8,722 nucleotides of DNA from a bacterium (GTDB taxonomy: Bacteria; Tectomicrobia; Entotheonellia; Entotheonellales; Entotheonellaceae), in contig JAPULM010000496.1 of NCBI GenBank assembly GCA_027294925.1, forward strand, positions 1 through 8,722, in the 5' to 3' direction. Each line of letters starts with the position of its first letter. Positions within the stretch are counted from its first letter, which is position 1. This document shows positions 1-6,991 of the stretch, in pieces. The notes below the pieces were generated by a model. That model saw only the letters and a program-made list of their open reading frames with translations. It had not been told where the DNA came from and searched no databases. Both the position numbers and the translations under genes were made by a program.

Positions 1-1176
1 GCCGGTCAGAACGGCCAGGTCGTAATCCTCGATCAGGTAGTCGGCACCATGGCCGGTGCCGCTTGCCGCCACCACATAGGGATGAATCACCGGCATGATC
101 TGTGACACGTCACCCATATCGGTGGAGCCGGTGCGGTGTCCCATCGGTGTGACACTGCTTTCCCCCACCAGTGCTGCGGCATTGGCGCGGTATAGTTCGA
201 GCATGGGGTCATTGTTCTGGATCGGCAAATAGCCGGGCAGGGTGGTGATATCCACCCGACCGCCGATCGCCATGGCGCCGGCGCGCAGGGCGCGATCGAC
301 CTTCTGACTGGCGTCGAGGAAGGCTTCGATGCTGCGGCCGCGCACGAAGGTTTCCATCTGCACGTCGGCTGGCACGGCGCTGACGACCATACCACCTTGT
401 GTAATGATGGGGTGGATGCGGATGGTGTCTTCGTCGCGATAGGTTTCACGTTGGGCATGAATGGCGGACATGGCGATCATGGCGCCGTTCAACGCATTGA
501 TACCGGCATGTGGCATACTGCCGGCATGCGCCGATTTACCCTGAAAGTGGATATTTTTGGCTACGATGCCATTGTTGGTGCCGCCGTAGGCAATCTTACC
601 GTACTCGGTCTGGCTGGAGGTATGGGTCATCATGGCTAAATCGACATCATCCAGAGCGCCAAGGCGAATAAACTCCGGTTTGCCGCCTAGAAATTCGATC
701 TGTCCCGAGCGCCGTAGCTCTTCACGATAGGCAATCTCGATGTATTCCTCCGCCGGCACCGCAAACAGGGCGACGCGGCCGGCAAGTTCCTGTAACACGC
801 CGGAAGCCTGCAGGCCAATACCCACCCCAAGCATCATGGCGATCTGACAATTGTGGCCGCAGGCGTGGGCGGCAGCGGTGTCGGGGTTAGCATGCGGATG
901 TCCCAGGACTTTTAGGGAATCGAGCTCGCCCATCACCCCTACGGTGGGGCCGGCGGTGCCGGAATCCAGCATGCCCTTGAGACCCGTGATGGCAATCTGG
1001 TCTTCATATGGGACTTTCATATGGCGGAAATTTTCTGCTACCAGTTGTGACGTCTTTTGTTCTCGGAAACCCGTTTCGGGCTGATCCAGAATAGTTTTGG
1101 CGATCTGGATCAGTTCCTGGCCATGCCGGTCGATTTCAGCCTGAGCCGCTGCTTTGAGTTCTTCTAAAGTTGACAT
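1..1176 (-). CDS. M20D-family amidohydrolase (AbgB/aminoacylase-like), C-terminus cut by window edge
   Basis: Predicted zinc-dependent cytoplasmic hydrolase of N-acyl amino acids, aminobenzoyl-glutamate-like amides or dipeptides; the substrate cannot be read from sequence. The frame is open for 392 codons from the ATG at 1176 to the window edge, so the C-terminus is missing. Family landmarks appear in order: GELDSL at residues 83-88, HACGHN at 104-109 (Cys/His metal ligands), PAEEY at 141-145 (the catalytic Glu pair), GKSAHAG at 213-219 at the start of the lid/dimerisation domain, then STDMGD near 351-356 and GTGHG at 373-377, whose His should be the last metal ligand. There is no signal peptide. 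An AGGAG at 1182-1186 sits 5 nt before the ATG and supports this start. The gene is transcribed away from the deacylase-like gene. M20D membership is secure; AbgB-type versus aminoacylase-type substrate is open. Confidence 0.93.
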   Translation of the reverse strand, partial: MSTLEELKAAAQAEIDRHGQELIQIAKTILDQPETGFREQKTSQLVAENFRHMKVPYEDQIAITGLKGMLDSGTAGPTVGVMGELDSLKVLGHPHANPDTAAAHACGHNCQIAMMLGVGIGLQASGVLQELAGRVALFAVPAEEYIEIAYREELRRSGQIEFLGGKPEFIRLGALDDVDLAMMTHTSSQTEYGKIAYGGTNNGIVAKNIHFQGKSAHAGSMPHAGINALNGAMIAMSAIHAQRETYRDEDTIRIHPIITQGGMVVSAVPADVQMETFVRGRSIEAFLDASQKVDRALRAGAMAIGGRVDITTLPGYLPIQNNDPMLELYRANAAALVGESSVTPMGHRTGSTDMGDVSQIMPVIHPYVVAASGTGHGADYLIEDYDLAVLTG

Positions 1177-1376
1177 CGGTGCTCCTATGAAAATACTTTC
1201 CCACATCTGCCTCCATGCGATTCTGTAACCCGGCATTGTAACGTGATTTCAGATCAAGAACCAGTGTCAGGTGGTCTCAGGCCGTGCAGCGATCGATTCA
1301 CCTTTGATTTTTACGCACATCGGTGCCACTATATGCGGGTATTGACGTTTACCCATTTGAACATATGGAGGGCATG
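1177..1376. promoter_or_regulatory. Divergent intergenic control region
   Basis: This stretch of about 200 bp separates two genes transcribed away from each other, so it should hold a promoter for each. For the minus-strand gene, the best -10 I see is TACAAT (plus-strand 1235-1240), about 60 nt upstream of the ATG, with only a weak -35. For the plus-strand gene, TTGACG at 1342-1347 followed after 16 nt by TATGGA at 1364-1369 is the closest match to a sigma70 pattern. It would place the transcript start almost on the start codon, so it is doubtful. No convincing operator palindrome was found. Confidence 0.35.
1367..1372 (+). promoter_or_regulatory. Ribosome binding site GGAGGG that decides the deacylase start
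   Basis: GGAGGG lies 4 nt before the ATG at 1377 and only 1 nt before the ATG at 1374. The upstream GTG at 1323 and ATG at 1365 have no SD, and the 18 residues they would add do not resemble the family. The protein starting at 1377 begins MAYDLLIKNG, a typical amidohydrolase N-terminal strand. Confidence 0.7.
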
Positions 1377-3056
1377 ATGGCTTACGACTTGCTCATTAAA
1401 AACGGCATGATCATTGACGGCAGCGGATTCCCACGATATCGAGCTGATATCGGCATCGCGGACGGTAAGATTGTCGAGATGGGTCACATTAGTGGTGTGG
1501 CGGCTGAAACCATTGACGCCGATGGACGTTTTGTGACGCCGGGCATTATCGATTTGCACACGCATTACGATGCCCAGCCGTTTTGGGATAAGCTATGTAC
1601 ACCCTCCATTTGGCATGGGGTGACGACGGTCCTGACGGGTAACTGTGGCTTGACGCTGGCGCCGTTGCGGCCTGAGCATCGGGAAGCCATGCTGGCAACG
1701 TTTTGTTGTGTGGAAGATTTGCCCATGCAGGCCATGTGGGATGTGTTGCCCTGGAACTGGGAAACCTTCGGTGAGTATCTGGAGGCCATCGATGATGGTT
1801 TGGGCTTGAACATGATGCCGCTGGTCGGACATAATCCCTTGCGTTTGAGTGCGATGGGCCAGGCGGCTTGGGAGCGGGCGGCAACGGCAGACGAGTTGGC
1901 CGCCATGCAACAGTTGTTACAAGCTTCGCTTGAGGCTGGTGCCTGGGGTTGGAGCACTACTGTGTCGCCGACTCATGCCGGGCCATCTGGCGAACCGGTG
2001 CCAACGCGGCTGGCGGAGAATGACGAGCGCATGGCGCTGGCTCGTACCATTGGCGATTTCAACCGGGGTATTATCGAAGTTCTGCCCAAAAGCATTGCGG
2101 TGATGGATGAAGCCGATCAGCAGCACTTGTTCGAACTGGCCATGAGTAGTCAACGGCCAGTCTTTTTTCTGGGTTTTTCGGCTGATCGGCGCGACTATAT
2201 CGAAGCCTCTGCCCAGCAAGGTGCCCAGCTCTACACGCTGTTGCGGGCGATTCCATTTAACCGACAGTTTAACCTGAAAAAAACCACCTTCTTCAGGAAT
2301 CTCAATGTTTGGGATACGGTATTGGATCTCCCGATGGCGGAACGGCTAGCGGCTCTCGCCAATCCTGACCAGCGGGTAGAGCTGCGTGAGGCGGCGATGA
2401 AACCTCAACGGCGTCGCCCGGGTGTGCCAGGGCGTCTGATCCCATGGTCGGCCATTTCGGTACGCAAGGTGGCGCTGGCGCACAATCGCTGCTTGGAGGG
2501 CCGTCGGGTGACGGAATTGGCGCAGGAACTTGGCAAGCACGTGGCGGACGTCATGCTCGACCTGGCGCTTGAGGAAAAGCTAGAGACGGCATTCCAGATT
2601 ACCATGCGGCCTCCTGAGGAAGATGTCAGGCTGACCGAGTTGGTCAAAACGGGGCATGCGTTGCCGTCCCAATCTGACGCCGGGGCGCATCTTAATACCA
2701 ATTTCTGTACGGCTGGTGAGTCCAGCTATGTCCTGAGTGAGTGGGTGCGGGACCGTCAGCTCCTGGGACTCGAAGACGCCATTCGCCGCTTAACGTTTCA
2801 ACCGGCTCGCATCATGGGCTTGCATGATCGTGGTTTGGTGCGGCAAGGATTAATGGCGGATTTGATGATTTTCGATCTGGAAAAAATCGGCCCGAAAGAA
2901 GATGAACTCTGGCACGATGGGCCCGGTGGAACCCCGCGACGGGTACATGGCGCAGATGGCGTGCATCAGGTGATTGTTAATGGCAAGGTGGTGCTCAATC
3001 AGGGGCAGCATACCGGTGCCCTGCCTGGACGCGTCTTGCGTAGCACGCAATCGTAA
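1377..3056 (+). CDS. N-acyl-D-amino-acid deacylase-like amidohydrolase (AmdHD3 / D-aminoacylase family)
   Basis: A 559-aa cytoplasmic amidohydrolase with a TIM-barrel fold flanked by a small beta domain, expected to cleave an amide or cyclic amide. The N-terminus has the strand DLLIKNGMIIDGSG, then DLHTHYDAQ with the metal-binding HTH at residues 61-63. TGNCG follows with Cys90, the counterpart of the zinc-binding Cys of Alcaligenes D-aminoacylase. VGHN lies near 151-153, SDAGAH has the catalytic-type Asp at 434, and the C-terminal beta domain ends with ADLMIFDLEKIG and VIVNGKVV. The SHxRxE and SHHK segments that supply two more zinc-binding histidines in D-aminoacylase are not recognisable: the matching positions read about VLPKSIA (234-240) and FFLGFS (263-268). 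Substrate and even reaction are therefore uncertain. It heads a three-gene plus-strand cluster. Confidence 0.88.
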   Translation: MAYDLLIKNGMIIDGSGFPRYRADIGIADGKIVEMGHISGVAAETIDADGRFVTPGIIDLHTHYDAQPFWDKLCTPSIWHGVTTVLTGNCGLTLAPLRPEHREAMLATFCCVEDLPMQAMWDVLPWNWETFGEYLEAIDDGLGLNMMPLVGHNPLRLSAMGQAAWERAATADELAAMQQLLQASLEAGAWGWSTTVSPTHAGPSGEPVPTRLAENDERMALARTIGDFNRGIIEVLPKSIAVMDEADQQHLFELAMSSQRPVFFLGFSADRRDYIEASAQQGAQLYTLLRAIPFNRQFNLKKTTFFRNLNVWDTVLDLPMAERLAALANPDQRVELREAAMKPQRRRPGVPGRLIPWSAISVRKVALAHNRCLEGRRVTELAQELGKHVADVMLDLALEEKLETAFQITMRPPEEDVRLTELVKTGHALPSQSDAGAHLNTNFCTAGESSYVLSEWVRDRQLLGLEDAIRRLTFQPARIMGLHDRGLVRQGLMADLMIFDLEKIGPKEDELWHDGPGGTPRRVHGADGVHQVIVNGKVVLNQGQHTGALPGRVLRSTQS

Positions 3057-3107
3057 ATCCTCTCTGCTTTCTTTCTTTGTTGCCAATGAGGGAAGGCAGA
3101 GAGGATT
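3056..3107 (+). other. Intercistronic hairpin without U-tract
   Basis: AATCCTCTCTGC (3056-3067) pairs perfectly with GCAGAGAGGATT (3096-3107). Inside it about five more pairs can form if T-G wobbles are allowed, leaving a loop of roughly 18-20 nt. The left arm begins on the last base of the deacylase stop codon, and the right arm ends 10 nt before the next SD. No T-run follows on either strand, so it does not look like a standard Rho-independent terminator. An mRNA stability or processing element, or a partial terminator, is possible. A smaller hairpin (TTGCGT/ACGCAA, 3-nt loop, 3036-3050) lies just before it within the gene end. Confidence 0.7.
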
Positions 3108-3117
3108 GAGATAGGGC

Positions 3118-3123
3118 AAGGAG
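3118..3123 (+). promoter_or_regulatory. Ribosome binding site AAGGAG for the crotonase gene
   Basis: AAGGAG ends 8 nt before the ATG at 3132. An in-frame GTG at 3123 overlaps this site and therefore cannot be the start it serves. This fixes the product at 262 aa, beginning MTYENLMVERRG. Confidence 0.75.
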
Positions 3124-3131
3124 TGATATTG

Positions 3132-3920
3132 ATGACATACGAAAATTTAATGGTTGAACGGCGTGGACACGTGGCCGTTGTTACCTTCAATCGACCGCAA
3201 AAAGCCAATGCATTGAACACGCCGTTGATCGAAGAAATCGAGCAAGTGGCGCTGAGCTTCCGAGATGATGTGAGGACGCGTGTGGTGATCTTTACCGGCG
3301 CCGGTCGGCATTTCAGCTCCGGCGCTGACTTGAGCAGCGGGGAGACGCCACACGACTCATTGGTTATGCGCCGCCGTCGGATTCGAATCGGAGAACGCGC
3401 GATCCGAGCCTTAACGGGTATGGATCAGATTACCATTGCCGCCATGAAGGGCGCCACCATGGGCGGGGGGGCCTGCCTGGCGACGGCGCTTGATTTTCGC
3501 ATTGGCACGCAGGATTGTTTTATGTCGTACCCTGAGATTTTGATCGGGGTCAATCTGATGTGGCAAAGCTTACCACTGTGCGTGCATCTGGTCGGCCCGG
3601 CGCGCGCCAAGCGCATGGTGATTAGTGGTCAGTGGGTATACGGTCCGACGCTACTTGAATGGGGGGCGCTCGACGAGATGGTGGAATCTGAGCACGACCT
3701 GATGCCAAAGGCGTTTGAATGGGCCGAGTTATACGCTAGCCGCGCACCGCTGCCGGCCCAGATGATTAAGCGTAGCGTGAACGCCATTTCGTCGGCCCTT
3801 GATCAGGCCATCATGCACATGGACTTCGATCAGAACGCCCTGGTGAGCGGCAGTGAAGATGCTGAAACTGCCAGGACGTCATATCTGGCCAAGCAGGAGC
3901 CGCATTTTCGCGGCAACTGA
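3132..3920 (+). CDS. Enoyl-CoA hydratase/isomerase (crotonase) family protein with altered active site
   Basis: A 262-aa protein, the usual length for a single-domain crotonase that acts on acyl-CoA thioesters in the cytoplasm. The N-terminal VAVVTFNRPQKANALN is the classic first strand and helix. FSSGADL (61-67) supplies the first oxyanion-hole segment and MGGGACLA (110-117) the second. In enoyl-CoA hydratase the second segment reads GGGCELA and its Glu (rat Glu144) is catalytic; here the aligned position is Cys115. The second catalytic Glu (rat Glu164) is kept as Glu135 in YPEILIG, but the usual PGAGGTQRL that follows is replaced by NLMWQSLPL. It may therefore be an isomerase, thioesterase, lyase or divergent hydratase rather than a true hydratase. 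It lies 75 nt after the deacylase-like gene with its own SD and is probably co-transcribed. Confidence 0.9.
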   Translation: MTYENLMVERRGHVAVVTFNRPQKANALNTPLIEEIEQVALSFRDDVRTRVVIFTGAGRHFSSGADLSSGETPHDSLVMRRRRIRIGERAIRALTGMDQITIAAMKGATMGGGACLATALDFRIGTQDCFMSYPEILIGVNLMWQSLPLCVHLVGPARAKRMVISGQWVYGPTLLEWGALDEMVESEHDLMPKAFEWAELYASRAPLPAQMIKRSVNAISSALDQAIMHMDFDQNALVSGSEDAETARTSYLAKQEPHFRGN

Positions 3921-4009
3921 GGCCGCAGGGTTGATTGCGCCGCCACCCGAATGACTGACTTAAGATCCTTCAGATGCGGCGTGTTTGAACAAACAAGGAG
4001 GCTACAGCT
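3921..4009 (+). other. Short spacer between crotonase and propeller genes, with SD
   Basis: An 89-nt gap. AAGGAGG at 3995-4001 lies 8 nt before the ATG at 4010 and supports that start. GCCGCA (3922-3927) and TGCGGC (3975-3980) could pair across 47 nt, and GTTTGAACAAAC (3983-3994) is a short near-palindrome. Neither looks like a terminator. No convincing promoter was seen, so read-through from the upstream genes is likely. Confidence 0.5.
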
Positions 4010-4972
4010 ATGACACAGGCATGCACCATATGTGTGGGCACGGTTGGAACGGGCGTCTGGTGGAGTACGGACAGTGGCGAAACGTGGCGACAGGTTCGTG
4101 AGGGTCTATGGACCGAAAGTCGTATTTACAGTTTTGCCGTCCATCCACGCGAATCGCAAATCATCTATGCCGGGGCGGATGATGGGCTGTACCGTAGTAC
4201 GGACGGTGGGGAGCGTTTTGAACAGGTCGATTCTCCGCTCAACACGTTGCAGGTGTGGAGCATTGCGATTGATCCAGTTGACCCACAGATTATCTTTGTC
4301 GGCACTCGGCCGTCAGCCCTTTTTCGGTCGCGCGATGGTGGCGCACGGTGGCAACAACTTACGGTCGAGTTGGCTGCTGAATGTCCGGCAGTACGTGTTC
4401 CGCGCGTCACTGCCCTGGTAGTCGATCCTGTCGATCATGACATCGTTTGGGCCGGTATCGAGGTAGATGGCGTACGGCGCAGTCTGGATGGTGGGGAGAC
4501 CTGGAGCCATATTGCCGGTGGCCTCAACGATCCGGATATTCATGATATTGTACTCAGCCCTCAGGGTGTGTTGGTCAGCACACCGCGCGAGATCTTCATC
4601 AGTACCGACACCGGCGATAGCTGGCAAGGTTTAGGCGTTGCCCCCCGCTTTGCCTTTCCTTATTGCCGCGGTCTGGCGTTGAAGGCGGATAATCCCGATG
4701 TGCTGTTCGTAGCTACCGGCGACGCCGCCATTGGCAGCACGGGTGCCATCCAGCGCTCCCTGGACGGCGGCCACACCTGGGAGCGGCCTGTGTTGCCGGT
4801 TGAGCCTAATACGCCCATATGGGCTTTTGCAACGCATGCGGCGCAGCCTGACTTTATTGCCGCCTGTAGCCACTATGGACAACTTTTCACCAGCAATGAC
4901 AGCGGTAGCTCATGGGCGAAAGTACGCCGGGAATTCACCGAAATCAGAGCCTTGGCTGTGACCGTGAACTGA
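4010..4972 (+). CDS. Seven-Asp-box (BNR-repeat) beta-propeller protein, cytoplasmic
   Basis: A 320-aa protein built almost entirely of BNR/Asp-box repeats (S-x-D-x-G-x-[TS]-W). The boxes start at Ser19, Ser63, Ser107, Ser158, Ser198, Ser250 and Ser295, spaced 40-52 residues apart. Seven boxes in 320 residues fit a closed seven-bladed beta-propeller. The second box ends in Phe70 rather than Trp. The N-terminus has no signal peptide and there are no membrane segments, whereas many Asp-box proteins are secreted. Automated annotation might call this a sialidase, but I see no FRIP motif or arginine triad, so glycosidase activity is not supported. The fold is also used for protein binding (VPS10/sortilin, Ycf48/HCF136-like). 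Its role next to a deacylase-like enzyme and a crotonase is unknown; a scaffold or a lactonase-like activity is speculation. Confidence 0.87.
   Translation: MTQACTICVGTVGTGVWWSTDSGETWRQVREGLWTESRIYSFAVHPRESQIIYAGADDGLYRSTDGGERFEQVDSPLNTLQVWSIAIDPVDPQIIFVGTRPSALFRSRDGGARWQQLTVELAAECPAVRVPRVTALVVDPVDHDIVWAGIEVDGVRRSLDGGETWSHIAGGLNDPDIHDIVLSPQGVLVSTPREIFISTDTGDSWQGLGVAPRFAFPYCRGLALKADNPDVLFVATGDAAIGSTGAIQRSLDGGHTWERPVLPVEPNTPIWAFATHAAQPDFIAACSHYGQLFTSNDSGSSWAKVRREFTEIRALAVTVN
4064..4915 (+). repeat. Array of seven Asp-box coding repeats
   Basis: Seven degenerate repeats of the Asp-box motif inside the propeller gene, starting at about 4064, 4196, 4328, 4481, 4601, 4757 and 4892. Each encodes Ser-x-Asp-x-Gly and most end in Trp, with a period of 120-156 nt. 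Similarity is at the protein level; I did not see long nucleotide identity, so this is an old structural repeat rather than a recent tandem duplication. Confidence 0.85.
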
Positions 4973-5001
4973 GTGGGGGTTCAGGCCTTGCCGGAAATCG
5001 C

Positions 5002-6390
5002 CTAAAACTCAAGATGTTTCGGCGTGCGGGGAAACGGGATCACATCGCGGATATTCGTCACGCCGGTCACCATCATCAGAAAGCGTTCAAATCCCAAGCC
5101 AAATCCGGCATGCGGCACCGAGCCAAAACGGCGGATATCGAGGTACCACCAGTAGGCTTCGGGCTCTAGATTGCATTCGGCCAGACGCCGTTCAAGTATA
5201 TCCAGACGTTCTTCACGCTGACTGCCGCCAATCAGTTCACCGACTCTCGGGACGAGCAGGTCCATGGCGGCGACGGTATTATTGTCGTCATTCAGGCGCA
5301 TGTAAAAGGCTTTGATGGCTTTCGGGTAGTTGTACACGATGACCGGTTTTTTAAAATGTTCCTCAGTCAGATAACGCTCATGTTCGGTCTGTAGATCGGC
5401 GCCGAAATAGACGGGAAATTCAAACGACTTGCTGCAACCCTGTAAGATCTCGACCGCTTCACTGTACGGTAACCGGGCGTACGATGCGTTGGCGATGATT
5501 TCTAGATGGCGCATTAGATCTTTATCGACAAAGCGGGCGAACAGATCCAGATCGGTGGCGCAGTGGTCCATCACGTGTCCGACCAGATATTTGACCAGAT
5601 CTTCGCCCAGATCCATGTTGTCGTCGAGATCGGCAAAGGCCATTTCAGGTTCAATCATCCAGAATTCCGCCGCATGGCGGGGTGTGTTGGAATTTTCGGC
5701 TCGGAAGGTTGGGGCAAAGGTGTATACATTGCCCAGCGCACAGGCAAATAGCTCTGCCTCTAACTGTCCTGAAACGGTGAGGCTTGCCTCTTTGCCGAAA
5801 AAGTCGTGCTCAAATCCTGTTTCACCCGGCAGCGGCTGTTTGCCCAGCCATGGCGGCAACATAGTGACGCGGAACATTTCGCCGGCGCCTTCGCAGTCTG
5901 AGCCGGTAATGATGGGTGTGTGTAGACAGTAAAAGCCCCGATCGCGGAAAAAGGTGTGGACGGCAAAGGCGCTTTCTGAACGGATACGAAACAGAGCGCC
6001 GTATTTATTGGTGCGTGGGCGCAGATGCGCTATGCTGCGCAGAAATTCATCCGTGTGACGTTTTTTTTGTAGCGGGTAGGTTTCCGGATCAGCACTTCCC
6101 AGCAGGCGTAAATGAGTGGCACGTAACTCCCACTGCTGTCCCTTGCCGGGCGATTCAGCCAGTTCGCCTTCGGCCTCAATCGCTGCCCCGGTGGTGACCG
6201 CTTGCAGGGCGTTATAGGCCGGACTTGTTTCGTCTACAATGATCTGCAGATTTTTTAAACACGAGCCGTCATTCACCTCTAAAAACGAAAATCCCTTTGA
6301 ATCGCGCCGGGTGCGGACCCAGCCTTTGACAAGTATATGCGCCATGGCTGCATCGCTGTGTAAGGCGTCGGCAACACGGGTTCGCCTCAT
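5002..6390 (-). CDS. asnS: Asparagine--tRNA ligase (AsnRS)
   Basis: A class IIb aminoacyl-tRNA synthetase that charges tRNA-Asn with asparagine using ATP. At 462 aa it is close to the E. coli enzyme in length. The N-terminal OB-fold anticodon-binding domain holds [16 protein letters not shown] (21-36). The catalytic domain has AHLRPRTN (121-128), [18 protein letters not shown] (158-175), motif 2 [21 protein letters not shown] (229-249), [10 protein letters not shown] (387-396) and motif 3 [11 protein letters not shown] (429-439). It ends [14 protein letters not shown] as is typical. The NSNT and GSQREERL signatures favour AsnRS over AspRS. AAAGGAGG (plus-strand 6398-6405) lies 7 nt before the ATG and fixes the start. 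It converges with the propeller gene across a 29-nt gap in which I see no terminator. No defect is visible. Confidence 0.98.
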   Translation of the reverse strand: MRRTRVADALHSDAAMAHILVKGWVRTRRDSKGFSFLEVNDGSCLKNLQIIVDETSPAYNALQAVTTGAAIEAEGELAESPGKGQQWELRATHLRLLGSADPETYPLQKKRHTDEFLRSIAHLRPRTNKYGALFRIRSESAFAVHTFFRDRGFYCLHTPIITGSDCEGAGEMFRVTMLPPWLGKQPLPGETGFEHDFFGKEASLTVSGQLEAELFACALGNVYTFAPTFRAENSNTPRHAAEFWMIEPEMAFADLDDNMDLGEDLVKYLVGHVMDHCATDLDLFARFVDKDLMRHLEIIANASYARLPYSEAVEILQGCSKSFEFPVYFGADLQTEHERYLTEEHFKKPVIVYNYPKAIKAFYMRLNDDNNTVAAMDLLVPRVGELIGGSQREERLDILERRLAECNLEPEAYWWYLDIRRFGSVPHAGFGLGFERFLMMVTGVTNIRDVIPFPRTPKHLEF

Positions 6391-6640
6391 TGAAGTGCCT
6401 CCTTTTCACGATTATGAAAAACAACGCATATTCTATCCGGCGGCTGACCCTAGGACAAGGGCTTGAGTCTGCGGAGCTACGGAGAGGGCTTTTTGAAAGG
6501 GGTTTGTGCCTGAGGCTCGTCCGGGATGGCCTACCTCAACAACAGCTTCCCCTCGAGACGATACGGCTCTGCGTCGGACTTATACACCTCAGATTTGTGC
6601 TAGTACATGATTAGGTGTCAAAATGAGCTTCTTCACACGG
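6391..6640. other. Intergenic region upstream of asnS; leader with SD
   Basis: 250 bp between the DUF1330 gene and asnS. It contains the asnS SD (6398-6405). I see no tRNA, no T-box features, no repeat and no convincing ORF. A tiny five-codon reading frame, MRCFS, lies just upstream of the SD on the minus strand and is probably chance. Confidence 0.5.
6593..6621 (-). promoter_or_regulatory. Possible sigma70 promoter for asnS
   Basis: On the minus strand a perfect TTGACA (plus-strand 6616-6621) is followed after 17 nt by ACAAAT (6593-6598), which matches the -10 consensus at only three of six positions. A TATAAG at 6579-6584 is a better -10 box but has no good -35 at the right distance. Either would give an asnS leader of roughly 180-200 nt. 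Confidence 0.25.
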
Positions 6641-6925
6641 TCATAGATCGTAACCTGTGAACACCACGTCGGCTCCCGCAGTACGCGTGGGAATAAGTTT
6701 CTGATACGCTGCCGAATTGTAGAAGGTTTGCAGAGCATCTTGGGTGGGGAATTTGAACAGCACTAACACCTTATGTTGCTTCTCACCAAACAAGACCTCC
6801 GGATTGCCCGCCCGCAATTGTAGCTTCCCACCATGTGCCTGCAAAATAGGTCTGGATGCCTTTCCATAGCGCTGAAATGCGGGCGCGTCTTTGACGACGA
6901 GGTCGACTGCTAAAAGCGCACCCAT
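6641..6925 (-). CDS. DUF1330 family protein (dimeric alpha/beta-barrel), 94 aa
   Basis: A small cytoplasmic protein of unknown function with a ferredoxin-like fold. Starting at the ATG at 6925 it begins MGALLAVDLVVKDAPAF, the normal N-terminus for this family. It continues with YGKASRPILQAHGGKL (helix into the Gly-Gly turn), RAGNPEVLFGEKQHKVLVLFKFPTQD and FYNSAAYQKLIPTRTAGADV, covering the full single domain in about the usual 95 residues. An AGGAGG (plus-strand 6928-6933) sits only 2 nt before this ATG, closer than ideal. The frame stays open upstream to an ATG at 7045, but those extra 40 residues come from a previous DUF1330 domain end and out-of-frame TPR sequence, with no SD. The gene may be a surviving half of a two-domain protein, and expression is uncertain. 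Confidence 0.78.
   Translation of the reverse strand: MGALLAVDLVVKDAPAFQRYGKASRPILQAHGGKLQLRAGNPEVLFGEKQHKVLVLFKFPTQDALQTFYNSAAYQKLIPTRTAGADVVFTGYDL
6644..6685 (-). repeat. DUF1330 C-terminal motif, copy 2 (copy 1 at 6950-6991)
   Basis: Codons for RTAGADVVFTGYDL at the end of the intact DUF1330 domain. The partner copy, 6950-6991 in the same orientation, encodes RTTAADVVFTAYDI. Divergence is largely at third positions, as expected for an old duplication kept under protein-level selection. Confidence 0.75.
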
Positions 6926-6991
6926 ATCCTCCTGCGGCGTCTCTTGGACGATATCATAGGCGGTAAACACCACATCGGCAGCTGTTGTGCG
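6926..6991 (-). pseudogene. C-terminal remnant of a second DUF1330 domain, fused in frame
   Basis: These 22 codons encode RTTAADVVFTAYDI plus the linker VQETPQED. The first 14 residues match RTAGADVVFTGYDL at the end of the intact domain downstream at 10 of 14 positions, while the DNA matches at about 28 of 42, mostly with synonymous third-base changes. This is therefore the tail of a homologous domain, not chance. No stop separates it from the intact domain, which suggests that the ancestor was a tandem two-domain protein or that a stop was lost. Everything upstream of the Arg codon at 6989-6991 is TPR-derived sequence instead. Confidence 0.75.

Noticed and set aside
87..1084. Other reading frames of 77-123 codons over the M20D gene
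   Set aside because: They are shadows of the continuous 392-codon minus-strand frame, have arginine/proline-rich composition and match no family.
1323..1376. Longer start for the deacylase-like protein at GTG 1323 or ATG 1365
   Set aside because: No SD precedes either codon, the extra residues are unlike the family, and GGAGGG at 1367-1372 points to ATG 1377.
3056..3107. Rho-independent terminator after the deacylase-like gene
   Set aside because: The stem is strong but neither strand has a T-run after it, and it lies just upstream of a same-strand gene with a good SD.
4010..4972. Sialidase / exo-alpha-glycosidase annotation
   Set aside because: Only the Asp-box structural repeats are present; the FRIP motif and the arginine triad are not seen and there is no export signal.
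6391..6640. T-box or other tRNA-sensing leader for asnS
   Set aside because: No T-box consensus, specifier loop or terminator/antiterminator pair is visible.
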